Positions 45,992 through 57,035 of a stretch of 64,000 nt of DNA are shown here, piece by piece. The stretch's first letter is position 1. Each line of letters opens with the position of its first letter. The notes under the pieces are model-generated. The model searched no databases. It was not told where the DNA came from and saw only the letters and a program-made list of their open reading frames with translations. The stretch is from Rugalucina vietnamica (lineage: Eukaryota > Mollusca > Bivalvia > Lucinida > Lucinidae). The position numbers and the translations under genes were made by a program. Location of the stretch: positions 22,757,456 through 22,821,455 of the forward strand of contig OZ024879.1 in the NCBI GenBank assembly GCA_964017185.1. The letters are read 5' to 3'.

Positions 45992-48900
45992 TTAGTCACT
46001 GTCCGTATCAGCATCCAAATCATCGTCAACTGTGTCATGTACTGTTTTGTCACCTAGAAGTCCTTCATAATACGGGTGATGTTCTTCTGGAATACAACCA
46101 GACTTACACAATGACATCAAATCATTCTTTTTAGCTTGTGACACACGAAGCTTGCTTTCATATAAGGAGCTAATTTGAAGTCCTTTCTTCCCTCGTTTAG
46201 GTTTTGTCTTCACCTTCATTTCCGTGAAACAGTTTTTGTCGTAAGTGTAATTGACAAATACACTGTCCGGGTCTGTCTTTCGGTACTGTAGCCATTTCAC
46301 CTTCAGCCAATTTACAGATTTCCCATTAACATCGACCTTCATATTGTTGCATTGGTCTTTTTTGAGCTTTTTGAGGTCTTTAAACTGATCATACTTCAAT
46401 GGAATTACTATATATGGGTCCCGTTTCCTTGCCATGTTTATAACAGTAGCCCACTGGGATGGTACAAAGATAGATGTGCACTTCTTTGCTTGCTCAATTG
46501 CTGAGTGCATCGAATCTGCCTCCATCTCTGAGTGCTCTCGCTCAAAAAATTTCTGATTTATTATTTCAATTTTGCTGTTAACGTTTATAGCATATAACAG
46601 AGCTGACGATACAAATTGATTTCGATTTTGTCCTCCACAGATGTCTGAATAAAACGGTATTTCTTTTATGGCAGATGTATGGCCAGAAAGTCTAGAAATG
46701 TACATTAGCAAACAACTTCCAATTTCTGAAGATCCTCGTCCACCTTGGGATTCATCCCACAAGTAGCATATACCTTTTCTGTCACCAAGGGAGTAGAATG
46801 TAAGATTATAACATGATAGTTTCCGTTTATAATAAAACTCTCCAACTAGACTACATGGGGTTGACAATACTGCTTCCAAATCAAATGTACATGAGTGAAA
46901 ACTTTTATCCTCCCTGGCTCTTTTCTTATCTCTGCCTTTTTCATCTCGGGCCTCATCTTTACGTTTCAAGTGTTCTTTATAATCATTTTCCATCTCTGGA
47001 GTCCGAGTACCATTCATTTTGTGTTGCAGATAAAGTGTACAGAACGAGCACTGATCCTTCTTAGGTTTGTGAAAGGAATAATTGTAATTTTCACAAAAAA
47101 TGTTTCGATATACTTTTTCACTGACATGTGTTCTCTTTTCAGTCTTACATTTTTCCTTGTACATTGTGTACATTTTTGTAATGTTCAAATCTCCGTTTAA
47201 ATATTGTCTTTTTGAAGTTTTCCTTGTATAGTGTGACTCAACAGTGGGAAAGCTTTCTATGTGTTCACGAACAAAGTTAACTGTTTCTTCTGATGTTTTA
47301 TTTTTTGACGGTTTTTTCCCTCTCAAATCAGTTCCTTGAAAAGTCCCATGTTGCTGCTTCTTCAGTGCATAATCAACTGTCTTCTTGCCAATGTCCAGGG
47401 TTCTAAGAAAGAATGATTTACAAACACGAATAGTGGACTGTTCTATCTTAAAAGAAAATTTGGCCGATATTGCTCGTCTTCTTGGTGTGCTGCTGGATCG
47501 TTTTACATCCGATACAGTGATATTCTGACAGATAAATTCTCTCTGAAGTGCATAGTTTTCTTTCCCCCAGTATGTATCAAATAAAGACTGGCGCTGCTCT
47601 TCACTTATTTTCATAGAACACTTAAACTTACAGCCAGAACAGTCAATTGGCTTCAATGTCCTTTTTGGAACCTTTTTGCCAGAACTTGAGATGTATTCTT
47701 CCCCAGCACAACGACGCTTTTTGTTCTTGTTTCGTTTCCATTCGCCTTGATTGGACTTGCGCTTACGACTCAATTGTTTTTTCTCAGGCGAAATGTAATT
47801 TGCACTTTTATGTGGTGTAAATACACAATTGTCTTCATTTGTTTTAGTTTTTTCTGGGGTTTGTTTCTCTGTTGAGGCATTAGATACTGAAACATTATCA
47901 TCCAAATTCGCGCTGGCATTTCTTACGGCATCAAAGTGTTCTGTTCCATGTACTGCCAGTAAAGCTAAAAACAGTGTTTCTCCCCTCTGTAACGAAATGT
48001 CAGGCTCTATATCATACACTGGATTAGACAATTTACTGGAGTATGTACGAATAGGTCTTTGCAATTTGTTTGATATTGATAGTGGTAAACAATCGCCAAG
48101 TTCAGTATTCCATTTTCCATCTTGCTTAAGTTCATCTACACTTTTGCTGAAAAGTTCATTTTTCTGACTTTCATCTGCTGATTCTGGAAACTGTAAAAAG
48201 TTCATGTAGTGTTGTTTGTGTTCAAGCAAATGTTCAGAGACTGTGCTTCTTAACTGTTCAGGGGAAACAGTCTCTTCAAGTTGAATACACACAGCTTTCA
48301 TTAGGCAGTTTCCATCTGCTTTCACTTCATGTCTGGTTAGTCCATTGCTAGCCAGTAGGTTGTTAAGCCTCGTATTGTGCAGCTTTTTAAGAAAGTTCAA
48401 TAAATTATTTTCTTTTCTACTGGCTGATTTAGCCCTTTCAATATCACCATTAGAATTGTGTACCGTCCTTACGAAAGGTGCTGATTTTCTCGTTTTAAGC
48501 AAAGGTTTGGTTGAACGTGGTGGTAGTTGTATTTTGCGCCTGGCAGTACGTTTCTTGGCTGCATTCAACTTTTCGTTCAGACTAGGTTTTAATACTGTTT
48601 TGTTCCTCTTGTTTGTCCTATTGGTTTTCACTTTTTTTTCCTTTACGCTTCCAACCTTTATCTCGTAAGCTATTTTTGATAAGCTCACTCAAAGGAATTG
48701 AGTCTTCGTCACTTTCAGATTCCCTTTCTGACTGATTTGATAGAGTTTGATTTTCAGAGTCGCATGAGTTGATATCTTTTTTATTTGGCTTAAATGTTGC
48801 ATCCAAGGTTGAATCGTCACTATCATAGTCCTTTTCTGAATCCTCAGCTGGTGTAAATACCGACTGTTTTGCAGCTGGACCTATTTGATTTGGCTTAGCA

Positions 48901-49106
48901 GTTGTACATTTAGTTTCATTGTTGTCACACTCACTGTTGTTGTATCTGTCCTGTGATGTCGTAGTTTGCCCTGTGTTCTTTAACGTTTGAGCTTCAGAAT
49001 TGGTCTGTTTAGTGGTATTCTCTGGTTCAGTATTTGCAGCTGCATCCAGCAGACTGATGTCAGTATAATAAGTCGACTCAGGATCAGACCAATCAGCATC
49101 CGACAT
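45992..49106 (-). CDS. OTU-like protease / candidate DDE transposase
   Basis: Start Met at 49106 lies directly after an acceptor-like TTATTTCAG, suggesting a 5' UTR intron. The first ~162 residues are acidic (MSDADWSDPESTYYTD). The frame shifts by one at an A8 run (48632-48639) into an 898-residue open frame ending at 45992. There an OTU-like domain has KADGNCLMKAVC (Cys128) and EHFDAV (His251). A basic linker with KKKRRC and a CSGCKFKC cluster (350-357) follow. The C-terminal region has CTFDLEAVL (D603), FYSDICGGQNRNQF (D682) and HSEMEADSMHSAIE (E723/D725), arranged like an RNase-H-fold DDE/D triad. The tail is acidic. From memory the C-terminal half resembles metazoan DUF7869 proteins. The catalytic roles are inferred. 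Confidence 0.75.
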
Positions 49107-49644
49107 CTGAAATAATATGCCATAGGTAAGAATATATTGGTGCATTGAAACGCAAAACCTTCATAACCTTAAGTCCAAGCTAAACACTTTATTATATGAT
49201 GTGTTTGTTAATATATCTAGCATCTTGTTCAAGTGCAAGGTACATGAATGATTTATAAGAAGTGAAAAAGTATTTACATACATATATGTAATCATATTCC
49301 TACACAGCCAGCAGTTCAAAGAAAGAGCTTAGTTGAACAAAATTGGGGATTATTCTAAACAAATTCTTATATCTAAAATTTCAACGAATTAGCATTTCTC
49401 TTTTTATTCCCATTCCAATGAAATAAAATGTGCTTACTTTGATTACTGTAAAACTCTATTTTCCACAGTACCAATCCTTTGTTTCCTCCTAAACTACTCA
49501 GCATAAACTGATAAAGTTATATCTTTACACCTCTGAAGGCAGCAATGTTTATTGCTAGTACACACATGTGTTATCTATAATCAGATTACGCTTTCAAGGA
49601 AATACCTCCTTTTTGCACTGAAATAAATATACAAATACACCTAG

Positions 49645-49904
49645 ACAGCACTCTGCAAGAAGGTGATAACTGCCATTTGGAACCTTCTTGCAGACTGTAG
49701 AAAGCACATAGCACCTTTTTGCATGACTTTTTCTGGCAATGGAGACTTACCCCCTTTGGTCTTCGTGCAATAACTTTACAACCAATAATGCCACAATGCT
49801 AAGCTTTTGATTATCAGCTGGAGAAAAAAATAAGCTATAATAATTTATAAAAAAACGATTTTCACAAAAAAGTGCATTTAGCACCTTCTTGCATTCAGGG
49901 GACG
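49645..49904. repeat. Right subterminal modules and TIR
   Basis: CTGCAAGAAGGTGATAACTG...GAACCTTCTTGCAG at 49652-49693, CACCTTTTTGCATGAC at 49707, and the terminal AGCACCTTCTTGCATTCAGG. Same modules as the left end, in inverse order. Confidence 0.8.
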
Positions 49905-50434
49905 AAATTTCAGAATTATTGAACCAATGGTCTCAGACGAGTTGTGTTCATAAGACTACAATACTAAACATCAAAAGACGGAGACAGGTGGAAATTCGCA
50001 GGCCTATGTCGCCCATGCTTAAGGTGGTGCGGCATAAAATGATAATGGGAAAATTTATCTACATGTATCTATGCCATCTTGCCTAAACTTTCATCAACTT
50101 TAAAATGAAAAATTTTATCAAATAATGTTTATGTTGCAAATGTAGTCATTTGTTTTCAAAACTAGTACCAGATTGTTATCTGTGTCTTCATTTATCACAA
50201 CCAAATTGCTTAATTCAAAGCTTGAGAATTTCTCATACTGTATATGGCATCAAACAGTTAAAAAACTATTATTTTCAGAAGTAATTTTTTCTTGTATATC
50301 TGCGAAAAATCAGTTTTCTCTTTGATGTGACAGCTTATTAAATTACTTTGAAAAACATATAAAAAGGGAATTCCTTGTCCAGCATTCTCATAAAGTCTTG
50401 ACTAAATCTTGTAAACTGACTAAAACTTGCAAAC

Positions 50435-51555
50435 ATGTCAACTGTCATTAAAGAACACATGCAGTATGTGATTTACAATTGGATGCTCGAACAGGTTTAT
50501 TACTATATTAACTTTAAAGTCAGAAGTTCTTGTAAACGGTGTCATCAGGGAGAACCAATGGATGATAAGCATATTTGCTATGAACTAGCGCCAAGGTACC
50601 ACAGCAGATCTAATCTGCTGTGGTTTTTTACTGATGCCATGTCCACAACATGGGATATGCTGTGTACGGAGACACTCTTTGAGGATTTGGTGGGGATATA
50701 CCAGACTTGAATTAATGAAATTCGGACATAACAGGGAGGAAATAGATCAGATTAACAACCTAGACAACATCAAATCTATTGCGTACGCTGACGTGGCTGC
50801 TGAATACATATTTAATAGGCTCTGGAGTGTTCACTCTTCTGTTATTCCAACACTTTCTCCTCCGCAGCCAAATCAAGGAGAGCCTCTAGGTGAGGAAACT
50901 GATGTTGATGCGGCACTGGCTCAAATTCAACAGGAAAATAGTCCCCAGACTGCCACTGCCGAACTACAACAAGACCAGGGCTTGCCTTGCCAGATATGAT
51001 ATTTCAGGCCATACAATTGGCAAATTCAGGTAACTAGTTTGCTGGAATATTTATCTCAGATAAGCAGCATATGTCTGGTTTTAAATCCTACAGTCAAGTG
51101 CCAATTTTGCTCACATTTTGAAATTCTGTGCGCTGTTTATTGCAAATTAATTTAATATATTGCCATTAAACTACCTTAGTAGATAAAACACATCCTGTCC
51201 AGATGACTGATTTTCAGAGTCTTTTAACTTTTATGGCTTCATTAAATTGACTGGACACACCTTAATTGCTTGAAGGCATAACAATGTAATGAAATTTTAA
51301 TTATTATGAAGGTTTTCAGAGAAATTTCATATATAGACCTGGCAAGATAATCTACAATACAACTTAATGTAAAACTACTCTTTAAAGACATAGCAAAAGT
51401 TCCAAAATCTCTTGACAAATAAAAATATGAACTTATACTATATTTCTTTATTTTTTCAGAGGACTAAAATTCTGGACGTGGATCTGTTACACAAAATCAT
51501 GAGTTTTCACTCTTTGACTTATCAACAACATGATTACAAAGTGATGATGAACTGA
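50435..51555 (+). pseudogene. Unrecognised gene remnant with CxxC...HxC cluster
   Basis: Frame 50435-50710 starts MSTVIKEHMQYVIYNWMLEQ and has SCKRCHQGEPMDDKHIC, a possible zinc ligand set. A shifted frame (to 50999) continues with HNREEIDQINNLDNIKSIAY and a Gln/Pro-rich tail. A donor-like CAG|GTAACT lies at 51028 and an acceptor-like TTTTTTCAG before 51460. I do not recognise the family. The frame change near 50705 suggests a relic or a missed intron. It lies just outside the OTU transposon and belongs to something else. Confidence 0.45.
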
Positions 51556-52235
51556 GTTTTATGCTGTATTGTTCCAATTGTTCTTATTCATATCCAATTG
51601 ACCTCAAAATGTATATTGCTTTTTTTAACTGTAAAATTATATTGTACTTCTTTTATTAAAACAATTCTACCTATATTATAGTATTCATTGAAAATCTCAA
51701 CTTTGTTATTTCTCAACGGCATCAAGCATAAATGTGTCTTAGATTACCCTATCCACAAGCTTCATATGAACTGTGATGTGAGGGCTGTGATGTGGCCCTG
51801 GCAAGTGCAACCATCTACGAAACATTTTTGCTTGATGTAAATCTACATGAGGAGAACAAAATGAATACAAAAATAACATGTAAAAAACATCGTTATGCAC
51901 CACAAATAATTTGGTGGGTATTTTTTTTTTTCGTATTTTTGGAATTCAATTGTTTTGCTTTGTTGACGCTATAAATGACCTATTGTACGATCCGGAGGCT
52001 ATATATGACCTTATGTTAACTGTTAACAAATTTGGCATCACTCCTATTTCAGAACGGATTTCATCGTGCACTAGGTCATGCGTAGCAACAACAAAGCAGA
52101 CTAACTAAATTTCAAAAAAAAAAAAAAAAAAAAATAAAAAAAAAAAAAAATAAAAAAAATAAAAAATGTCTTGCTTTGCACCCTGTGCATAGAGCTACGA
52201 AAAGAAATCCCATCATAGAATGTTAGCCTTACTAA
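51556..52235. other. No gene seen
   Basis: AT-rich spacer with an A-rich tract at 52107-52165, possibly the tail of a retroposed sequence. Confidence 0.45.
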
Positions 52236-52239
52236 TACA

Positions 52240-52463
52240 GCCCTGCTCATTCTCAATAATAGCCCTGCTCATTCTCAAACTATAGGACCAGCTGTCCTGT
52301 ATCGCTCACCTGATCAAATCATACAACCTAGTATACTATCAGCACTGTGAGCTAAAATTTGTACAGCCCTGCTCATTCTCAAACTATAGGACCAGCTGTC
52401 CTGTATCGCTCACCTGATCAAATCATACAACCTAGTATACTATCAGCACTGTGAGCTAAAATT
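52240..52463. repeat. ~103 bp direct tandem repeat
   Basis: AGCCCTGCTCATTCTCAAAC...GAGCTAAAATTT occurs twice almost identically (from about 52261 and 52364), preceded by a partial third start (AGCCCTGCTCATTCTC at 52242). Each unit contains TAGGACCAGCTGTCCTGTA, a near-palindrome. Confidence 0.9.
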
Positions 52464-52496
52464 TAGTTTGCTTTCTATTTTTTTTTATTTCTCAGG

Positions 52497-52837
52497 TTAT
52501 ATGGGTCCATTTGTTCCCTTAATAATTTCTGTCTTGGGATAGGAGCCTTTGCCTTTGGGGCAGTAGGTTTTCGTTTTGGTGTGACTGGACATGTTGCAGA
52601 GGTGGAAGACATGGGTTGTGTGGGGATTGTCTGCCGTGCAGGGAAGATCAGGAGTGGTTCGGAAGACGAACTGGAAATCAGACTTGTCTCTTTGACTGCT
52701 GGAGAGCTGGAAGAGGCGTTCGATGTTCAAATTCCTCAGGTTGATCCTCTTGATTTGTATCATTTTGAAGTGATGAAATATCACAAGAAGAATTATAACT
52801 ATTACGCAGCCCCCTGCCGACACTGCGGTACCAATCA
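52497..52837 (-). CDS. Candidate terminal exon of a membrane protein
   Basis: A strong acceptor (CACTGTCTTGCTTTCAG) precedes an exon encoding IGTAVSAGGCVIVIILLVIF (membrane helix) and a basic then Ser-rich tail ending KGTNGPI and a stop at 52497. It is organised like the exons at 53101 and 13540: helix first, cytoplasmic tail after. Upstream exon unknown. A separate gene or an alternative last exon are both possible. Confidence 0.5.
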
Positions 52838-53100
52838 CTGAAAGCAAGACAGTGATATAGATGGGTAAAGTGAAAAAAATGTACACAAGTCCTGTCAGAC
52901 TATTTCATATTGTTCTATTGGTAAATTCTCTTATGATAAGTCCATGTAGATGCATTTCAAAATATTTTAACGATTATTTGAAGTATATCCCGTAAAACAG
53001 CATCACAAACCATCCAGACTACTCTGAATTTGTTTTTAATCTATACGGAAAACTGAAGGCTACACTTCTGCATAAGAGCTGACAAACAGCCCCGAAAATG

Positions 53101-53159
53101 TTAAGCATAAATTTCTTTCTCAATATTCACTGATACTTTTTTTACTGATTCATAAAGTA

Positions 53160-53194
<35 letters not shown>

Positions 53195-53541
53195 GTATCA
53201 TTTTGGCTAAATCTTTTTGATGAAACAGGCTTTTCATAACTTCCATCATCAAAAATATCTGAAGAACTGGTTTGTGGAAATGCATGCAAAGGGTTAGGAT
53301 ATAAATTACTCGGTGCAAAATTGGCTTTAGATATTGGTTGTGAGTGATAAGTTTTAGGCGGGATGAATTTTCGCTTGCTTTTGATAATTTTGCATTGATA
53401 CAATATAACAGTGATTAGCACTGTTGAAATGACAGTCATTATTATGAACAAAATTTTAAAAATACTCGTCCTGCTACCTGCATTTTTAAGCTCAGTGGAT
53501 GTTGCCTGCGTTTGTGCAGAGGCTGTTGTAGCTGGTCCATT
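53101..53541 (-). CDS. Candidate terminal exon: stalk, TM helix, acidic tail
   Basis: Acceptor TATGTTTTTAG leads in phase 0 to NGPATTASAQTQATSTELKN (Thr/Ser-rich stalk), a membrane helix (ILFIIMTVISTVLITVILYQ), a basic stop-transfer (KIIKSKRK) and a tail with an Asp run encoded by a CAT/ATC microsatellite (53152-53195) and VLYESV, ending at 53101. The opening residues NGPATTAS repeat those of the exon at 53778-54027, and the phases fit, so these are probably consecutive exons of one mucin-like type I membrane protein. Confidence 0.6.
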
Positions 53542-53777
53542 CTAAAAACATACCAATTACATATATTTCAATAAATTGATAATGGTCTTTGCATATAGGC
53601 GGTCTTTATTCAACGGTTATCATATTGAATGTCCAGTTCTTTTTTTTTTTTTTTTTTCACTCAAAAAAAATATATTTTTTATAACAGCTGAAAAGCCATC
53701 ACATGGTCTTAATAATAAACATGTATACTCTTACGCAAAAGTGGATCTTTTCAAAGTGTAAAAAAAATTATGCATAC

Positions 53778-54027
53778 CGCTGTGACCATCACTGTTGCCG
53801 GCCTTTGAGCAGTGGCTTGAAGTGCTCATTGTTGCCGGCCTTTGAGCAGTGGCTGTTGAAGTGCTCACTGTTGCCGGCCTTCGAGCAGTGGCTGTTGAAG
53901 TGGTCACTGTTGCCGACCTTTGAGCAGTGGCTGTTGAAGTGCTCACTGTTGCCGGCCTTCGAGCAGTGGCTGTTGAAGTGGTCACTGTTGCATGCCTTTG
54001 TTCAGAGGCTGTTGTAGCTGGTCCATT
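53778..54027 (-). CDS. Candidate mucin-like repeat exon
   Basis: Acceptor GCATTTCAG opens phase 0 with NGPATTASEQRHATVTTS, then about five 14-15-residue repeats (TTSTATARRPATVS type) encoded by a ~42 bp minisatellite. The donor GCG|GTATGC is phase 0 in the repeat frame, matching the next exon. A 2 bp deletion in the last repeat (ACTTCAAGCC where the others have ACTTCAACAGCC) breaks the frame. Thr/Ser/Pro-rich repeats suggest a heavily O-glycosylated stalk. Confidence 0.55.
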
Positions 54028-54892
54028 CTGAAATGCAAAAAGTACTTACGCAAATCCGTAATGTGCTGACAAGCCGGTTTTTGTCAAATAATTTTGACTT
54101 AATTTCAAGTGTTTTAACATTTAGAATGTTCCTCTAATTCATTCCTGAAGAGAGACGATCGAAAGTGATCATAGCAGTTGTTTTTCCAAAAATGGTAAAT
54201 TATACCAAGATCCTGTTCCAAACATGCAATGTAGTAGGCCTAAATCAAATTGGCAATCGCCCCGTAGTCATTCCAATTAACTAACAAAGAAAGAAAACAT
54301 GCAAAACACATGTTGATCTTTGTATCTATTTTCTCACCGGGCAGAAAAAAAACGGTATTAGCGATTTCAAATTGAGTTTAAAGCTGGAGGCCATGTCGGT
54401 CTAAAATTCATTCATAGCGAGGACATCCCTTACGTAAAGCAACTAGGTTCAATAACTCCTCATTTACTATTTTGGGAGGCCCATTTACTATTTTGGGAGG
54501 CTCTAGCTCAATACACTTTTTGGCTTTCATAGTAAGCTTTTTCCAGGGATGGTTAGACAACATAGTGGGAGAGTGGGTGTGTTTTTATGAGCAAGGAGGC
54601 GGGATAAGTGAGGTAAAACAGAAACTGAACAACATAACCAATATTAAGTCAAAGAATGTTTATTAATGTTTGCATAAAATGTACCTACGTGGTATAGGAG
54701 AAACGAATCCCCAGCAAATTGTGAAGTTGATTAATAGAAACAAACATACTGATCTAAACGCGCTTTCCCTCTCATAATAAAGCATAAAGCTTATATCTAG
54801 AATGATGTTTATACTTGTGAAGTAATAGTAAAGAGTAGTAAAGAGTCCAACTGGTTATTTTAGTCACTGTAGTCAACCTCTTGAAAACACAA

Positions 54893-55036
54893 TCATTTAC
54901 ACTTAATGTCTTTGTTTATCTGCGTTTCTGATTCTTTCTTGCCGCCGGTCCTGCAGTCCCTTGATTGGTAGATGGTCGAGTATAGTGCCCTCCTTTTTCG
55001 CAACTGCCGCTTGATTTGTATGGTTTTGACGTCATT
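54893..55036 (-). CDS. Possible exon, unknown
   Basis: Acceptor TTATTTTTCTAG is followed by an open frame starting NDVKTIQIKRQLRKRRALYS. Like its neighbours the exon begins AATG. No motif; weak support beyond the splice signal. Confidence 0.25.
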   Translation of the reverse strand, partial: NDVKTIQIKRQLRKRRALYSTIYQSRDCRTGGKKESETQINKDIKCK

Positions 55037-55239
55037 CTAGAAAAATAAAAAGGAGACTAAAATCATTATGAGGGAAAATGTTTTAATTTACAAATTAATG
55101 AATAGGGCTACATACTTTTTTATTTAAAATTTCTTTGAAATATGAGCGCATACATGTTTTTCTCTTGTTGTCAGAAAGAAGAAATGACAAACCTTCAAAT
55201 AAACATTAGAATAAAATGTTCGTGAATTTTATTCACACT

Positions 55240-55390
55240 TTTAATATCATACTTTAATCCCACCTTTAATATCATACTTTTGCTCTAAAACATAGATGTT
55301 TGGTACTCCCTTGAACCTTCTTCCCGAGAAGGTTCCAACGTGTACCCACAATCTACGTTTTGTCGACAATTCATCTAAAAATAAAACGTT
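55240..55390. mobile_element. Palindromic dispersed element (GTACCCACAATC family)
   Basis: TTTTGCTCTAAAACATAGAT, the apex GAACCTTCTTCCCGAGAAGG and GTACCCACAATCTACGTTTT form a ~100 bp palindrome. Confidence 0.7.
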
Positions 55391-55609
55391 TCAAATATTT
55401 GGCTCGTTTTGAATGGTATAAGTCTGAGTATCTGTTTGCAGGGTTGCTGGGGAAAGTCCAGGCCCTGGTGCAGTAGCTGTAGCTGGTGGTATGGATTCGG
55501 ATGCTATTGGGAGTATCTGTGCGAGAGCGGGAGTCGCTAATTGGGTTACTGGTGCATTTGTCTGAGTTGTTGAATTGACCTGACTTGTGAATAGCGCCAT
55601 AGAAACATT
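55391..55609 (-). CDS. Possible Thr/Pro-rich exon
   Basis: Acceptor GCTGTTACAG, then in phase 0 NVSMALFTSQVNSTTQTNAP and a Pro/Ala/Thr-rich stretch to a stop at 55391. Composition fits an extracellular stalk like the exon at 53778. No obvious donor is identified, though CAG|GTCAAT lies inside. Confidence 0.35.
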   Translation of the reverse strand, partial: NVSMALFTSQVNSTTQTNAPVTQLATPALAQILPIASESIPPATATAPGPGLSPATLQTDTQTYTIQNEPNI

Positions 55610-55717
55610 CTGTAACAGCATTTCGGACGTACGATACGGCTCATGTATTTGTACACCGTTTATGTGCTACATACGAGTACATGTACGTATATATATGGGT
55701 GTCAATGGGGTTACTGA

Positions 55718-56083
55718 TTAGCGATTTCTGGCCCTAATATTTAATGATAATCGAAATTTGAAGGCAAATTTTACTGTATACTCATTCACTTCATGACCAT
55801 GTCCCTCAAGTAACGGCTGCAAATGTATCATTATCAAACCAGCTCTACACTCGGTACATTGTCTATCTACACACCTTAAATTGTGAAATGTTTCATCTCC
55901 TTTCTCACACAAAGTGATATTCACAGCATTGTATTTGTCTTTAAATTGCTTTGGCATTCCCAAACTCGTAGCATAGTTGTTCAGAGCTTTTAACTTAAGG
56001 TCAACGTTTGTGCAGACTTCATACAGACAGCTGTGCCATGGCTTAATATTATGTGGCTTAATATTTTTCGGTATTTGCCGCAA
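55718..56083 (-). pseudogene. Cys-rich transposon ORF fragment
   Basis: A 121-residue frame with PHNIKPWHSCLYEVCTNVDL, KLKALNNYATSLG and LRCVDRQCTECRAG. The CLYEVCxN...CxxRxCxxC spacing resembles N-terminal parts of uncharacterised transposase-like proteins widespread in bivalves (from memory), but I cannot name the family. It is a fragment with no flanking domain. Confidence 0.45.
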
Positions 56084-56379
56084 AAGTGGAGAAACCCACT
56101 TTTACATCAGGGTTTTCTTTTTGGAAGTCATCAAAGACATCCTGTCTAGTACCTTTTTATCTCGTTCTTCTCTTACAGCTTTATGGTCTGGTAATGTGGT
56201 GGATACACTGGGCTTGTCATAAAAATATCTTCCTCTCTACATCATGGCTGGGAACAGTACCCACAATTCGGCGCGATGGATTAAAAGCAAACAGGAGACC
56301 TATGATCTAAATGAGAATACATTCCTATAATTGCTTGTCAAGATATGGACTGTGCTAATTAACATTGTAAACAGAACAT

Positions 56380-56640
56380 TTTAAAGGTGACCTAGATTTT
56401 TACCTCTAGCCCCACCCCAAGGCAAGTACCGTACGGTTCGGACTCATGGAAATAACCCAAACCCAATAGTACCTATGGTCCAAATATGAATGATTTCTGA
56501 TAGTTGGTTCATGAGATAGACACTACTTGAGAAACTTTAACCAAAACTTTGACGTAAATTCTACGAACGAACTAACTAACGGACGAAGGAAAAGCGAAAG
56601 CTAAATACACGTCGGCATAAATGCCGGGGGTATAATGAAG
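56380..56640 (-). repeat. Single satellite monomer related to element A
   Basis: Read on the minus strand, CATATTTGGACCATAGGTAC and GGGGTGGGGCTAGAGGTAAA match the monomers at 14521-15170. It ends with CGGCATAAATGCCGGGGGTA, a hairpin. Confidence 0.65.
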
Positions 56641-56939
56641 GACGGAAATGCAAAAGCTGTAAAAATTTGTCACACTGATTTGCATTGACAATAATTTACT
56701 TAAAATGTTGCTAAATTAATAAATTTTACCTCAAAACGTATCCCATCTAATTTCATACACAGTATTCTGTCATATCTAGAAATTATTTTTTTCTCTCGTT
56801 TCTGTTCATTTCCTGGTTTGACTGATCACCATGGCACTATGACTTCACTCGTAGGATAAGGTTTGTGACACTAACCTTACTAGTTTGTGTTTTTAAAACA
56901 AATGGAAGCATAAAATACAAAAACATATTTTTTAGTAAA

Positions 56940-57035
56940 AAGGTACAAGTAGGCAAAGATCTGGAAAAGGCGCAATCAGAAAAAGATTCCCACTCCAAAA
57001 ACCAAGGTGGGAAAAAAAAAAACAATCAGGCACTT
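56940..57035 (-). mobile_element. Penelope-like 3' fragment
   Basis: GGTACAAGTAGGCAAAGATC and GATTCCCACTCCAAAAACCA match the 3' ends at 30724 and 16205. Only the last ~100 bp are retained. Confidence 0.75.

Larger units (their letters stand above)
45079..49904. mobile_element. 4,826 bp DNA transposon with OTU-DDE gene
   Basis: The ends are inverted: CGTCCCATGAATGCAAGAAG at 45079 against CGTCCCCTGAATGCAAGAAG read inward from 49904, continuing GTGCTAA(G/A)TGCA. AAAT flanks both sides (45075-45078 and 49905-49908), a 4 bp target duplication. Subterminal palindromic modules related to the terminal sequence fill 45300-45720 and 49645-49740. One long minus-strand gene occupies 45992-49106. This is the most complete element in the window. 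I cannot place it in a named superfamily. Confidence 0.9.

Noticed and set aside
46813..48668. Plus-strand ORFs of 80-112 codons opposite the OTU-DDE gene
   Set aside because: Antisense shadows of the long minus-strand coding frame.
52107..52165. A-rich tract as poly(A) of a processed pseudogene
   Set aside because: No coding or retrotransposon sequence upstream could be recognised and no target duplication is visible.
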